In this document: positions 1-26,055 of the stretch, in pieces
Position numbering within the stretch: the first letter of the stretch is position 1
Layout of the letters: each line of letters opens with the position of its first letter
Origin: Lamellibrachia columna
Lineage: Eukaryota; Annelida; Polychaeta; Sabellida; Siboglinidae
Direction: 5' to 3'
DNA length: 64,000 bases
NCBI GenBank assembly: GCA_963662155.1
Contig: OY759265.1
Location: 15,853,396-15,917,395 of the forward strand
The notes under the pieces: model-generated
The model's database searches: none
Told to the model about the DNA's origin: nothing
The model's input: the letters and a program-made list of their open reading frames with translations, nothing else
Made by a program: the position numbers and the translations under genes

Positions 1-60
<60 letters not shown>

Positions 61-82
61 CACACGCACGCACACAGCCGGT
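1..82. repeat. (CGCA)n microsatellite
   Basis: A run of CGCA tetranucleotides begins at the window edge and ends in a few CACACG variants. The same CGCA/CA motif recurs at 5.3, 21.4 and 25.9 kb, so it is a genome-wide simple repeat here. Confidence 0.95.
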
Positions 83-1130
83 GTCCGCATAGGCACTGGT
101 CGTCCTAACTGATAGTCCGGCGTCCTACCGCTGAAATACTGCGCCACCACGTTTAGCACTTATCATCGTTTGACAGTCGTGAAGCCCAAACGACTAATGA
201 CATAATAATAACGGTGACATTAGTATTGTATGTTATCGTTACTATCATTGCATAGATGATACATTTGAAATGTTATCAGTATCGCTGCTGGTCAACGGGA
301 ATATATTAAGCTAAGTGCGTGGCAGGATAATAAAAGGGGTATATTCGGTTGATTAAACACGACAGAAGTGGGATCAACCCCTGTGATCAATCCATGTGGT
401 CCGTCTTCGCCCAGGTTTGTTTGTTCCAGGTTTGTTCCCCTATATTTCGCCTTCAATTAATGACGATAATACCAGGCTGTGGCTTCGACGTTTTCAATAT
501 CCACATGTTGCCAGTTTTCGCGCGTTCAGCTGTGCTAACAGCTCGTTCGCTTCAAACACACCAATCTGTTGTTGGACGCAAACATTCCTTTTTTAATGTC
601 GACCCAGCTGACACAGGAGCACATTGTCTTTTTTCCAGTGCCCAACTTTCACACCCGTACTGCGTCACGCTTCAATCAACCGACATGAGTAATTGTATCT
701 CCTGACATAGCCCGATCTCTGTTGACATCCAACTGTCGAGTAATTGGCGTGTTACACCGATTGCCCCAGCTCGCTTGCTCTGTGGCTTTCAACACTGACT
801 AGCGAGTCGAAATATTTGATGCAGCGTGGCTGGTCGGTTGGCTTACCCCTGGTTGAAGGGTTGCTCCGTCACTTGTAAAGGCATGGCATGTGTCTGGTTT
901 TCAGACCAGATTAAAACATCGGGGAAGGTTCGGTAATATGAGCATACTGGTAATATGGGCCACTTCCATAACTTAGAAACGGTACACCACGTATTGTCAT
1001 CAGCCGAGTTAAACAGTGCACCGGATCACGTAAGCAACATTTGCAATGGTAAGACACAAAAAAATGAAATGTTTACGTGAATAACTTTTAACATTTCTTA
1101 CGATTTCCGCATGTTGGATGAATACATAGA
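83..1130. other. Unassigned flank, no gene recognised
   Basis: Short overlapping open frames between about 349 and 705 show no recognisable domain and no convincing splice sites. I looked on the minus strand for a continuation of the exon at 4,889-4,994 and for the P450 haem exon and did not find either. Confidence 0.5.
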
Positions 1131-3318
1131 ATGAGGCGGGGAATATGCCTATATGATGTAATAAGCCCATGCCACTTTTCGCACGAACTCGTGATGCAGT
1201 AGACCACTCTATATCACATGTTATGCTGTTTCGAGTGCTGCCATATCTCGCTTACTTCACACGTGCTCTCTACGGTCGATGCTCGAAGGTAAGTTTGTGA
1301 ATCAACGTTTTATGTTTTATTTTCGGTGTTGTCAAATTTAGTGTCCACTTTGTGTTAATAAAGCCATGTAACTAATGGTGCTATTTTGTAACTAGGCATG
1401 TATCATCACTAATAACTTGTAAACACATTAGCAGCGTCGATTGCGGGTGATAATAAGCACGCTTTTTAGACGCCACATATTGATCAAAATAGCACTATTG
1501 GGGCGAGACGCCTGTAAGCTAAAGGGGCAATACGCCTATGTAGGCGTTTCACCACGCCTCAGTGGTACATTAACATTTTGCAAATGTTGACAGTAGATAT
1601 ATAAACTGAACAGACACACCTTCCATAATTATAATTATTCTACTACTACCAGTTTCTGTACACCACTTAATATAAAGCAAACAACACATGCATGCTTATA
1701 ATTATCATCATGAATATATTAAACATTCATTATGAGTAGTTATCCAGAATATTCATTTTGCAGTAGTCATGGTCTCTACAAGAAAAAGGCAAACGGGAAT
1801 TACGGTGATGGCAAGTTTAGACTAGTCAAAGACGGCATGTCGCTCATCCGTGTCAGCCAGGAATTGGGAATTCCTGCTCGCACAGTTCGTAGACACCGTG
1901 ATGACCTTGTAGCCACACCTGGGACGTTCCATTGCCGATGGGGGTTGAATTGGCGATTAGTAACCACACCCAGACAATGGAGAGGGCCTTGTATGGCCTG
2001 ACGCTAATTGATATCAGACGTATGGCATACGACGCGGCAGTGGCCGCAGGGATAAACCACCCGTTCAACCAAGAGAACAAGTTAGCCGGAAAAGGGTGGA
2101 AAGACACGCTGAGCTGAGCCTACCAACATATTAAGGGCTTACGGGTTTACCAGACCAACGTGAACCAGTTTTTTACAATCTTCAAGGATATACTTAATGG
2201 CCACGATTACCTACCGTCCAAAGTGTGGAATATGATGAAACTGGGATTACGAATGTTCACCAGCCAGGCAAGGTCGTGGCTTCTAAGGGGGTCCGCCAGG
2301 TAGCGAAGATGACCAGCGACGAACGGAGAGCAGCCGTTGCGGTGATTTAAGCGATGGGTGCTGCCGGGGCCTACCTTTTGATGCAAGGTGCACCGCCACA
2401 GTCCGTTGGCTACGCAAGTGCAAGCGGTTGGGCAGATGCGGGCCTATTTCTCAAGTGGCTGGAGCATTTTGTGCAGTGCACAAACTCATCACAGCGACAC
2501 GTGATAATACTGGACGGGTATCACAGGTACAAAACGCTTGGTGCTGTGATGTACGCGAGTGCGCACGGCATCGACCTCATTACCCTTCCATCGCATTGTA
2601 TGCAACCGCTCGACAGAGCTTACTTCAAATCTCTGAAGAGCGCACACAATTTATCATCAGACAATTGGATGACGTCTCACCATGGAAATAGAGTACCATT
2701 TTATGACGTGGCAGGGATCTTTGGAACTGCGTTCCTGCGAACGGTAACTCCATACAAGGCAATCATTGGATTCAGAGCATGCAGACTATGGGCTCACGAG
2801 CAGTGCACGTAGGGCTACACGGGGTTCATTTGCCCCAACTGTGAATCCGACGAGGACTAGGAAAGTGAGACCTCGGGATAAAATATGTCACAGCAACGAA
2901 TAAAACATCATAGCAATTCCTATCAATGTGACATTTGTTTCAATATAATTTAATACGTGACCGTATAATAGGAACTGCGCATGCACAGTTGGCTCGTTTA
3001 AAATGAGACGACTCACAGTATGCACAACACATTTATTTAATTAATTATAATATTCAGCAACAGCATTGCCTAATGATGTCAACGCAATACATTAGTTTGT
3101 TATGGGGCAAAACGCCGATCACTGCACGACTTGCCCCTTTCTGTGGGCGTATTGCCTCAGCATGCGGGGTAATACGCCTATATATGATTTTTAAAGGCAT
3201 ATAACTTGCAAATTTAGTATGATCAGACGTTTAATGTCAGTTATTTTAATAGAGGGAATAAACTTACTTTTTGTTATTAAATTTCTTGCTTAAGGTGAGC
3301 GTATTCCCCCGCCCTACC
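1131..3318 (+). mobile_element. pogo/Tigger-like DNA transposon, degenerate
   Basis: A 2.2-kb element surrounds a broken transposase. The left end near 1,133 reads GGCGGGGAATATGCC; the right end near 3,296-3,314, on the other strand, reads GGCGGGGGAATACGC, giving imperfect terminal inverted repeats. Subterminal motifs of the form GGGGCAATACGCC occur in both orientations near 1,499, 1,526, 3,105, 3,145 and 3,167. Size and layout fit pogo-superfamily elements; the exact ends are inferred. Confidence 0.6.
1732..2812 (+). pseudogene. pogo-like transposase with psq HTH and DDE domain, broken
   Basis: The N-terminal part (1,732-1,900) has a psq/CENP-B type helix-turn-helix, with the segments GKFRLVKDGMS and VSQELGIPARTVRRH. 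The reading then shifts frame; 1,932-2,117 matches the usual central block (GLTLIDIRRMAYDAA, NHPFN, KLAGKGW) and is followed by a stop. The C-terminal part (2,354-2,812) matches a DDE_1 domain, with HVIILDGYH for the second catalytic region and LPSHCMQPLD near the end. At least two frameshifts and several stops mean it cannot make an active enzyme. The family is clear; the exact clade (Tigger or jerky-like) is not. Confidence 0.8.
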
Positions 3319-3497
3319 CTATAGATCATACAGGTGTAATCTACATCCACATAAATGACGTTTTTTCGGTTAATTAATTATCCTGTCAGCCTGTGTCGTG
3401 GGCGATTGTATAAACATGTAGCGTAAATGTCTTACCTGGAGGCAAACAGATAAATTAATTACCTTCTAAGTAATATGAGCCACATGCAATCCAGGTA

Positions 3498-3592
3498 GTG
3501 CGTGTGTGCGTGCGTGCGTGCGTGCGTGCGTACGTGCGTGCGTGTGTGTGCGCGTGCGTGCGTGCGCGTGCGTGCGTGCGTGCGTGCGTGTC
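3498..3592. repeat. (GT)/(GTGC)n microsatellite
   Basis: An alternating GTGC/GTGT tract abuts the 3' end of the minus-strand LINE fragment and seems to mark where the LINE is cut off. Long open frames of Val/Cys/Arg or Thr/His here are artefacts of the repeat. Confidence 0.9.
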
Positions 3593-4800
3593 TTTTCAAA
3601 ACTCTTCATTACGTGCGATGTCAACGCTACTGGACAAAAATCAGTTGGGCTGGCAAATCGAGGTTGTTCGGGGGCAGGAATGACAGTTGACGTTTTCCAC
3701 AAGGTAAGGATTTTTTGTAAGCTGAGAGAGACATGGAAGATGAAGTGGACGATACCAGACAACCGAGTGGCACAATTCTTCAATACCTGACCGGAAATGC
3801 CATCAGGACCGGGACTTTTCTTCACATGTGTACACTGGAATACTATCAACACATCATCTTCTTCAATTACTAATTCACCATCTGTCTTTGTTGATCTTCT
3901 AGTATCGTCAATGACAGAACGAAAATCGTGTGTGTCGAAACGAGAGTAGAAAGAATTCATTTTCATTCCATACCTTGACCTGTCGTCAAACACATTTTGC
4001 ACGCTTCAGAAGGCATCTATAAACAGCAACCAGGTCAACAGTTTTGTGATCGGCGTCGCCGATCGGTGACTTGGCTATGGACCAACCGGTATACGCATTA
4101 GGCGCCGAACCGTAGCACAGGTCAATCATCCGGTTCATGCGGGTTGGGCATGTGATGTACAGGTGGTAGGTAGGCAGACTTTGCTTAAGGCCGCACTGAT
4201 TGAAATCAGCCAGTATGAACTTGGGCGCATCTTTAGACAAAGCGTCAAGTTTCTGTGTCACGTCACAAATATGCTGGGCGGCTCGATCCACGTTGGCTCT
4301 GGGATGTATGTAAACAACAGTCACAAACAACTGAGGACATTCGCGAGGTGGATACAATGGCCGCAGTGAAACAGTCAACAGTTCAATGTCGCGGTGCAGA
4401 GCCGATCACGCACAATCTCATTTTTGCACCAACGTTCATTTACATACAAGCAGACACCCCCACCTCTCTCCTTTCATTTACATACAAGCAGACACCCCCA
4501 CCTCTCTCCTTTCCGGCCGCTTCCTTGTCGCGGTCAAGCCGGGTAGGACTTCCAAATCCCTCTATAAAAGTTCCCTGGTCAGACACAGAGCTATCGAACC
4601 AGGTTTCGGTGAATACCATGAGAAAAGCGTCTCTGTATTCGTTAAAAATGTTACATTACCACGACGTTCGTCCATCTTGAGACCTTTCAAAGACCGTACA
4701 TTTGCCAAATAATGGATGGTAGAGGGGGCTTACATTTCATTTTTCTTAGTATCTGTCGCACACCACCCTCCGTCCTCGTTTACACTTCCGTCTGGTGTTG
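3593..4800 (-). mobile_element. L2-type LINE fragment (endonuclease + start of reverse transcriptase)
   Basis: Read on the minus strand, about 4,680-4,400 encodes the start of an APE endonuclease (ETWFDSS, RGGGVCLYVN). 4,378-3,986 carries its C-terminal half (ILADFNQ, YITCPTR, LCYGSAP, and DADH in place of the usual SDH). 4,002-3,590 begins the reverse transcriptase (KSPGPDGISGQVLK, FCPVALTSHVMKSFE). The motif set is that of the L2 clade common in fish and invertebrates. The element is frameshifted, carries a 38-bp tandem duplication near 4,437-4,512, and is truncated at the GT repeat. It lies immediately downstream of the signal-peptide exon at 4,889-4,994 and so probably sits in that gene's intron. 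Confidence 0.8.
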
Positions 4801-4888
4801 TTCTGCGTCAATTCGGGAAGTAAGTCAATGCTATTGAGAAAATGTTAATCTTGGTGTGCACGGGTGTTCAAGATCAGTAAATACTCAC

Positions 4889-4994
4889 GGCTAAGTCCGC
4901 CATAATGGATATGTCCATGCTGGCCGTAGCACAGGTGGATCAAAGTCGAGAGCACCACGAGCAATCCAAGGAGCAGAAACTTGCAGTCTTCCAT
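4889..4994 (-). CDS. First exon of an unidentified secreted protein (signal peptide)
   Basis: A short minus-strand reading frame starts at 4,994 in a strong initiation context (A at -3, G at +4). It encodes 35 residues beginning MEDCKFLLLGLLVVLSTL, a textbook signal peptide with a hydrophobic core and a likely cleavage after LCYG, then a His/Gly-rich start of the mature chain (QHGHIHYGG). It ends in phase 1 at a good donor (C|GTGAGT at 4,888). It is too short to stand out as an open frame. The next exon was not recognised; an L2 LINE occupies the following kilobase. The identity of the protein is unknown. A chance frame with these three properties together is possible but unlikely. Confidence 0.55.
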
Positions 4995-5147
4995 TTCCGA
5001 TTACTCAAGCACACATTATAATCACAGCGCATACGACGACCACAAAAAGCGTCATAGTCAATAATATAACAAATACGGCGAGAGCCGAACAGCTGCTGGT
5101 CGCCACAGAGTAGCGCCCGCTATCATATATCGACTGTCACTATGCTC

Positions 5148-6052
<905 letters not shown>

Positions 6053-7030
6053 CTATTAAAAAACAAACATTATTCATGTTACGTGTTCTTGGCAAGCTAC
6101 CGATGCCATATTAACCCATGTGACTCTGGCGCCTGGTGTTGTTGCGGCGTCACTATCAGGTGTCCCACATCCATAGAGTTACATCATTAATCATCCCCCC
6201 AACGGGTGTTCTATTTATGTCTATGCCCACATCTGCCTGCAGACTTGATCATCCAAGCGCCCGTCTGTTAGCTGCGTTCACTGCTTGCATTACACGAAGT
6301 TCATCTTCATTTTCCACTCCCCATTGCGAACCTGAGACTTAGTAAATCGGCCAGCGAACTCCCGTCTCAGCAGCTCACTGACTGCTACGAAGGTCTACGT
6401 GTTCACACTGGCTGGTTATGTTCCAGGAGTGTCGGGAAGTGCACGTAATTAGCATCCCGTAGTTGTGTCTCCCACAATCGCAACTTGGTCTCGAAAGCGA
6501 GCAAACTGGAAGAGTTCATTTATTAGTAACTGTTGTTCTCGTCCCTAGGGTTGGGCGTTCAGCTGATTGAGGTGCTCCGTGATGTAGACTAGACATGCAA
6601 ACTCGCACATGCATAAGGGGTCAGCGAATGCCGATACTTCTGCACCCTTCTTTTCTATGAATACTCTCTTATCTCATGTCTCAGCTCGTACACGTGGCAC
6701 ATCAAGGCAACCCAACCTAGCCAGGGCACTTCGGTTTAGTGCAGAAATTGTTTATATTGCCCATTAATTTTGGCCGGAAAGTGCTGGAACTACCTGTGAT
6801 TTAGATCACGAGCGCAAACGTAATTCACTGTCTTCACGACGACGTCCATTACGTTCTGCATTTACTAGACTTGCCACACAGGCTCTCGTGGTGGGTGATG
6901 CAGTTTGCACTGGAGAGTCTTAATTGCCCTTGCACCTGCATTGGTTCGAACATTTTCCACCAGCGCACAACTCCGATCGCAATTTAGCAGACGACAAATG
7001 TTATTCAAAGCAACACATTATCACCCAAAC
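6053..7030. other. No gene recognised
   Basis: No exon with splice sites was recognised on either strand, and the P450 haem-binding motif is absent from the minus strand here. A short minus-strand stretch near 6,250 has an RRALG-like pattern but no cysteine and is followed by a stop. Confidence 0.45.
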
Positions 7031-7745
7031 ACAAAAAGATAGCAGGGTAACATGGGGCAGGGTAACCTGGGGCAAGGTAACCTGGGGCAGGGCGGCCCCT
7101 AAGTAAAACTTTCAAATTGTACACCATTAAACTATGCTAACATACCTTTAATGTGCTCATTTTGTAGATAGATATGTGTATTACCCACTGGAAAATAATT
7201 TTCATCAAATTGACAACCTATATGAGTTATATTTGAAAAATAGCAAGAGTGCCCCAAAAACCGTCTTACCCCATCCCTGAGGCAAGACGGCCCTCTGTAT
7301 GGGGCAATACAGGCCCTCTGTTTGGGGCAAGACGGCCCTCTGTATGGGGTAAGACAGTCAATAGCTCCCTCCCCCGTGGTTTTCGCTTATATGAACGAAC
7401 TACTGCATAAAAATAAAATGAATACATGCAAATGGTATGATAGCAATATATTACGCTATTATTACTGTTAAATTTAAATTGTAGTTAACATATAATATAT
7501 ACCTTGCAATTCATGCATAATATAATATTGTCTTAGTAATATTCAATCATAATTACAGTTGACAGGCTAGCAGAACGTAACTTACACACTGTTCATATTA
7601 TGCTAAATGTATTACACATAATTTGTCATGTGTAATACATTTTATACATTAGGACCATGTGCATACGGTATAAGACATAGGAAATGTCTTGCCCCATATG
7701 CATGGGGACCATCTTGCCCCACATACACTACGTGTGTCTTAACAT
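7030..7745. repeat. Cluster of GGGGCAAGACGG-type repeats, possible MITE
   Basis: Repeated motifs such as GGGGCAGGGTAACC (7,050-7,090), GGGGCAAGACGGCCC (7,280-7,350) and their complements (7,690-7,735, TTGCCCCA) border an AT-rich core. The motif resembles the subterminal GGGGCAATACGCC motifs of the pogo-like element at 1.1-3.3 kb, so this may be a non-autonomous relative. That link is inference. Confidence 0.4.
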
Positions 7746-8117
7746 GATGTATACAAAACATAACGTACTATTGCCCATTTTGTATTTCTTGACCTGTCAA
7801 CTGATTAATACTATTATTTTGTCACCAATTACGTTCATGATTCATATCGTTTTATAGTGAGTTGCACCATTTTACTATTGCCAAAATATTAGATCTGAGC
7901 GGACAATAGTGCATACTTATAAAAGTTAAGAAACACTGATTTAATTACGCCTGTCTCATGTTGCTGAGCTTTTGGGGTGAACATCCGATAGATGTTAGCT
8001 TCACTTTGCACCAGATTTTGGGACGTTCAGAGTTTTGTATGTAGCGTATGCGCTGGCATGGAATAGCTCCGCTGACCGCAATTGGCCCGCGGGCCACAGG
8101 TTGCCGACCTCTGAGTC

Positions 8118-8612
<495 letters not shown>

Positions 8613-8854
8613 TGCCTGCGTGATTGCGTGCGCGCTTGTGTATGTGCGCGCCGGTGTGTGTGAGTTGATGCGGACTGTAGACAGGTCTCGTGTGCAACAA
8701 ACTGCGATGATGTTACTTCAGACACGAACCGGCGACAGCTTCGATATCGTTCGTATAGAACACATTCCACCACAACCACAACAGTTGCGATCTGTTTACA
8801 AAGAACTTCGGTCAGTGACACTGAGATGTCATGGCTTCACCTCTGTCGAACTAA

Positions 8855-8925
8855 GTGTGATGACGCGGTAACTCGACGGTTCGAATCCACCTGCTGCCGT
8901 TTCGAAATTTGAGCAATTTCGCGTT
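8855..8925 (+). repeat. tRNA-derived SINE head, degenerate
   Basis: The sequence GGTTCGAATCCACCTGCTGC has a perfect Pol III B box (GGTTCGAATCC). It is followed by GTTTCGAAATTTGAGCAATTTCG, which matches the segment after the B box in the SINEs at 33.68 and 60.25 kb. The A-box side is eroded. Confidence 0.5.
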
Positions 8926-9281
8926 GCTCCTGTTTACTCAGCTATTTTTAGCAAATGAATCTCCGGCAGTAGACAGTAACACGAGATAATAGCCTTCGCG
9001 CCGTAACTGAAGTATAGTTGGTAAACACGGCCTGCCAGGGGTGGAGTGCACAAAGGGGTACAGCGATTTGATCGGTCCTTTGGTCCAGATAATGCACGGT
9101 ATAAGTTATCTTTATCTGCCATTTATACTTAATTGTACGTTCGTGTGCGTGCGTGCGTGCGTGCGTGCTTGTGAGATAGAGTGGGTGAATGTGCGTGCAT
9201 GTGTGGGTGTACAACAACAAACACACGCACACATTTCCTGTAATTGAAAAGGGAGGTTTTGTGAGTGAACAAACTCAACAA

Positions 9282-9317
9282 AACTCCCTACAATGCTATT
9301 GAATATTGTAGGGAGTT
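9282..9317. other. Perfect 13-bp-arm hairpin
   Basis: AACTCCCTACAAT at 9,282-9,294 is the exact reverse complement of 9,305-9,317, with a 10-base loop. It lies about 100 bp past the last P450 exon found. It may be the end of a MITE; no function can be assigned. Confidence 0.6.
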
Positions 9318-9418
9318 AAATTGTTGCAACGCGTTTTTCACTCTGGTATAGCATACAGAAATAGCCTGTATTAGTTCAGGGTTATGTCTGACTGCAGAAG
9401 ACGTTACTGAATCCTTAC

Positions 9419-23102
<13,684 letters not shown>

Positions 23103-23214
23103 TCTGTACGTTGCGCTACGTTTGTGTTCGTGTTCCCAGCCAACGCAACATGCAGTATCTCAGTAACTCGATCCGGCGAGTTCCTAACTAGGCCGAGTAT
23201 GAAGCGTAGTTCAT

Positions 23215-23395
23215 GTCAGTGGAGCGCGCATGGGATTGGTTAGTCACCGCCTCGCGTCGCTCTGTTCATATCAGTGATATTCGCATGAGATAGGTCAGTC
23301 ACCGCCTCGCGTCGCGTTGTTCATGTCAGTGATATTCGCATGAGATAGGTCAGTCACCGCCTCGCGTCGCGCCGTTCATGTCAGCGAAGCGCGCA
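23215..23395. repeat. 55-bp tandem repeat in the P450 upstream region, about 3 copies
   Basis: The core GTCAGTCACCGCCTCGCGTCG recurs three times, each copy preceded by GCGCATGGGATTGG or TTCGCATGAGATAGG. It starts about 115 bp upstream of the P450 start codon, so it lies where a proximal promoter would be. No regulatory role can be shown from sequence. Confidence 0.85.
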
Positions 23396-23423
23396 CGTTG
23401 CAGGGGACAGACCACAGTAAAAA

Positions 23424-23910
23424 ATTGCATTGGTGGCCATGTTAATGTGTTGTTTGATTATAAGAAAACGTGACAATCAAAAATTCTGAAATTTTTCACA
23501 GCAACTGCCATCATCTCATTGACATGCTGATCAAGTTTTTCCAAAATGACATACCTCCAGCTCTTTTAAAATGTGCGATGCCCGTAATTTTTTGTAAGTA
23601 GCCATGTATTCATGCACCCTCGTGGCCCATAGCAGACATATTCCCATAAATCCCTCCGCCTGTTAAACTGTAGAAAATGCACTATTTCACAGCCAATAGC
23701 TTCTACAAAGAAACCTGTGAATATGCATGCTCAATTGCACTTATATCACATCATATGAATTATTTAAATTAACATATTATCATAATTTAATATGCCCTAC
23801 TTTCGTCAACTGGTCTTACACATGTCAATTATGGTCTTACCCCTGCAGTGACGTCAGTGACCCTACAAATCAGTTGCCTCCAAGGCCACGCGATGGCGCC
23901 ACCAATAAAT
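23424..23910. mobile_element. Possible MITE containing repeat R2, copy 2
   Basis: The R2 homologous stretch (23,440-23,815) is bordered on the left by CATTGGTGGCCAT (23,424) and on the right by the inverted ATTGGTGGCGCCAT (23,895-23,910). A lone GCATTGGTGGC also occurs at 17,412 near R2 copy 1. The element boundaries are inferred from these short inverted ends. Confidence 0.4.
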
Positions 23911-23914
23911 TATG

Positions 23915-24428
23915 TTTGGGACTGCAGCTCACCTGGCTAATCGCTAATACACTATACTATTTTATATAACAATAACTGATACATTATCCCAATAGTATCG
24001 CAATAGTAATGCAACTATCGCATTACTAAAACCTGCCCCAGTAGTCACCACGAGTCATTTCCCGAGTTGTGCCCATGGAGGGGGTGGGGCACTCAATACG
24101 TTGCCAGTGCATCATCCTCCCGATAAAATGCACGTTTTTTTTCTGTATCCACTGAACGTTAATGCAGGCAATGTTATTAGGCTTGTTGCTTTCATATTTC
24201 GAACTTTAAATAACATAAATATTTCAATAAAATTATATGTTATGCGTAGATTAGAATGTTAATTAAAGTGAATAATTCACCGATATATTATGAAAATGAA
24301 TTAATCTACAGCACATAGCATGAAACAGTGCATAGTTTATACGCTAAAGAATGCGTATTTGCCTTTACTCCTTCAACTTGATCAGAGTAGGATTTTGCGT
24401 AACTTGTGGAATGTGACTCCTGTCCAAG
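23915..24428. other. AT-rich spacer, no feature seen
   Basis: No coding signal or repeat recognised between the P450 upstream region and the 32-bp tandem repeat. Confidence 0.5.
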
Positions 24429-24690
24429 GAAAAGTGTGCGTAGTTCAACCAGCTCAACGTGAAAAGTGTGCGTAGTTCAACCAGCTCAACGTGAAAAGTG
24501 TGCGTAGTATAACCAGCTCAACGTGAAAAGTGTGCGTAGTTCAACCAGCTCAACGTGAAAAGTGTGCGTAGTTCAACCAGCTCAACGTGAAAAGTGTGCG
24601 TAGTATAACCAGCTCAACGTGAAAAGTGTGCGTAGTTCAACCAGCTCAACGTGAAAAGTGTGCGTAGTTCAACGAGCTCAACGTGAAAAC
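24429..24690. repeat. 32-bp tandem repeat, 8 copies
   Basis: The unit GTGAAAAGTGTGCGTAGTTC + AACCAGCTCAAC repeats eight times; every third unit has TATAACC instead of TTCAACC, showing a higher-order trimer period. Confidence 0.95.
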
Positions 24691-24833
24691 GGTATCTTTT
24701 TTTACTGAAGGTGTAAAACGTATTCAGGGACTCAGTTCGGTCAGTTCTCAAGGATAGTATCAATGCATCGAGTAGCTCCCGTGGGGTAGTACAGCTAATG
24801 GTGGATTATAGTTAACCTGCGGGTCACTAGCAG

Positions 24834-25018
24834 GGATTGAGGAATCGTATTACTCGCATGCCGACCGAAATACCAACAGAACCGCAAAAATGTGGAATAT
24901 TCGAGATCGAGCGACTGAATAGCATGTTGACCCAAGTTAACATCGCCTTTAGAGAAATTGAACAAAATGACAAACAGCAGCAAGACGACCACACGGATGA
25001 TTTTGATTTGATTTCCGA
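24834..25018 (+). CDS. Orphan exon candidate, hydrophilic helical segment
   Basis: An open frame without stops runs from an acceptor (CACTAGCAG|GG) to a strong donor (CGA|GTAAGTATT). It encodes about 61 residues including FEIERLNSMLTQVNIAF and an acidic tail (DDHTDDFDLIS). Composition, amphipathic spacing and both splice signals look like a real internal exon, but no neighbouring exon of matching phase was found. The family is not recognised. Confidence 0.35.
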
Positions 25019-25049
25019 GTAAGTATTATCTTGTAACAAAAACAAATCT

Positions 25050-25785
25050 AATCGTAGCCGTGGCGGACAGGCTTCTAATCGTAGCCGTAGCGGGCAGGCT
25101 TCTAATCGTAGGTAGGCAGGCTTCTAATCGCAGCCGTAGCAGGCAGGCTTCTAATCGTAACCGTAGCGGGCAGGCTTCTAATCGTAGCCGTGGCGGACAG
25201 GCTTCTAATCGTAGCCGTGGCGGGCAGGCTTCTAATCGTAGCCGTGGCGGGCAGGCTTCTAATCGTAGCCTTGACGGACAGGCTTCTAATCGTAGCCGTG
25301 GCAGGCAGGCTTCTAATCGCAGCCGTGGGGGGCAGGCTTCTAATCGTAGGCGTAGCGGGCAGGCTTCTAATCGTAGCCGTAGCGGGCAGGCTTCTAATCG
25401 TAGCCTTGGCGGACAGGCTTCTAATCGTAGCCGTGGCGGGCAGGCTTCTAATCGTAGCCGTAGCGGGCACGCTTCTAATCGTAACCGTAGCGGGCAGGCT
25501 TCTAATCGTAACCGTAGCGGGCAGGCTTCTAATCGTAGCCGTGGCGGACAGGCGTCTAATCGTAGCCGTGGCGGGCAGGCTTCTAATCGTAGCCTTGGTG
25601 GACAGGCGTCTAATCGTAGCTGTGGCGGGCAGGCTTCTAATCGCAGCCGTGGCAGGCAGGTTTCTAATCGTAGCCTTGGCGGACAGGCTTCTAATCGTAG
25701 CCGTGGCAGGCAGGCTTCTAATCGCAGCCGTGGGGGCAGTCTTCTAATCGTAGTTGTGGCGGGCAGGCTTCTAATCGCCATCCCT
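25050..25785. repeat. 27-bp minisatellite, about 26 copies
   Basis: The unit GGCAGGCTTCTAATCGTAGC + CGTGGCG repeats with a few variants (AGCGGG, GGCGGA, GGCAGG, CTTGGCG). Several frames are open on both strands simply because 27 is a multiple of three. Confidence 0.95.
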
Positions 25786-25863
25786 GTTTTGGTGGCCAAC
25801 GTCCCTTATAATTCTTCAGGAAGCAACCTCCTACTTACTGTCGCACCCAAAGTTAAATGTTTG

Positions 25864-26055
<192 letters not shown>

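Noticed and set aside
9015..9060. Minus-strand PGRPCLP near 9,030 as the missing P450 haem loop
   Set aside because: It lacks the Phe, the Gly before Arg is misplaced, CxG is CLP, and no acceptor in phase 1 precedes it.
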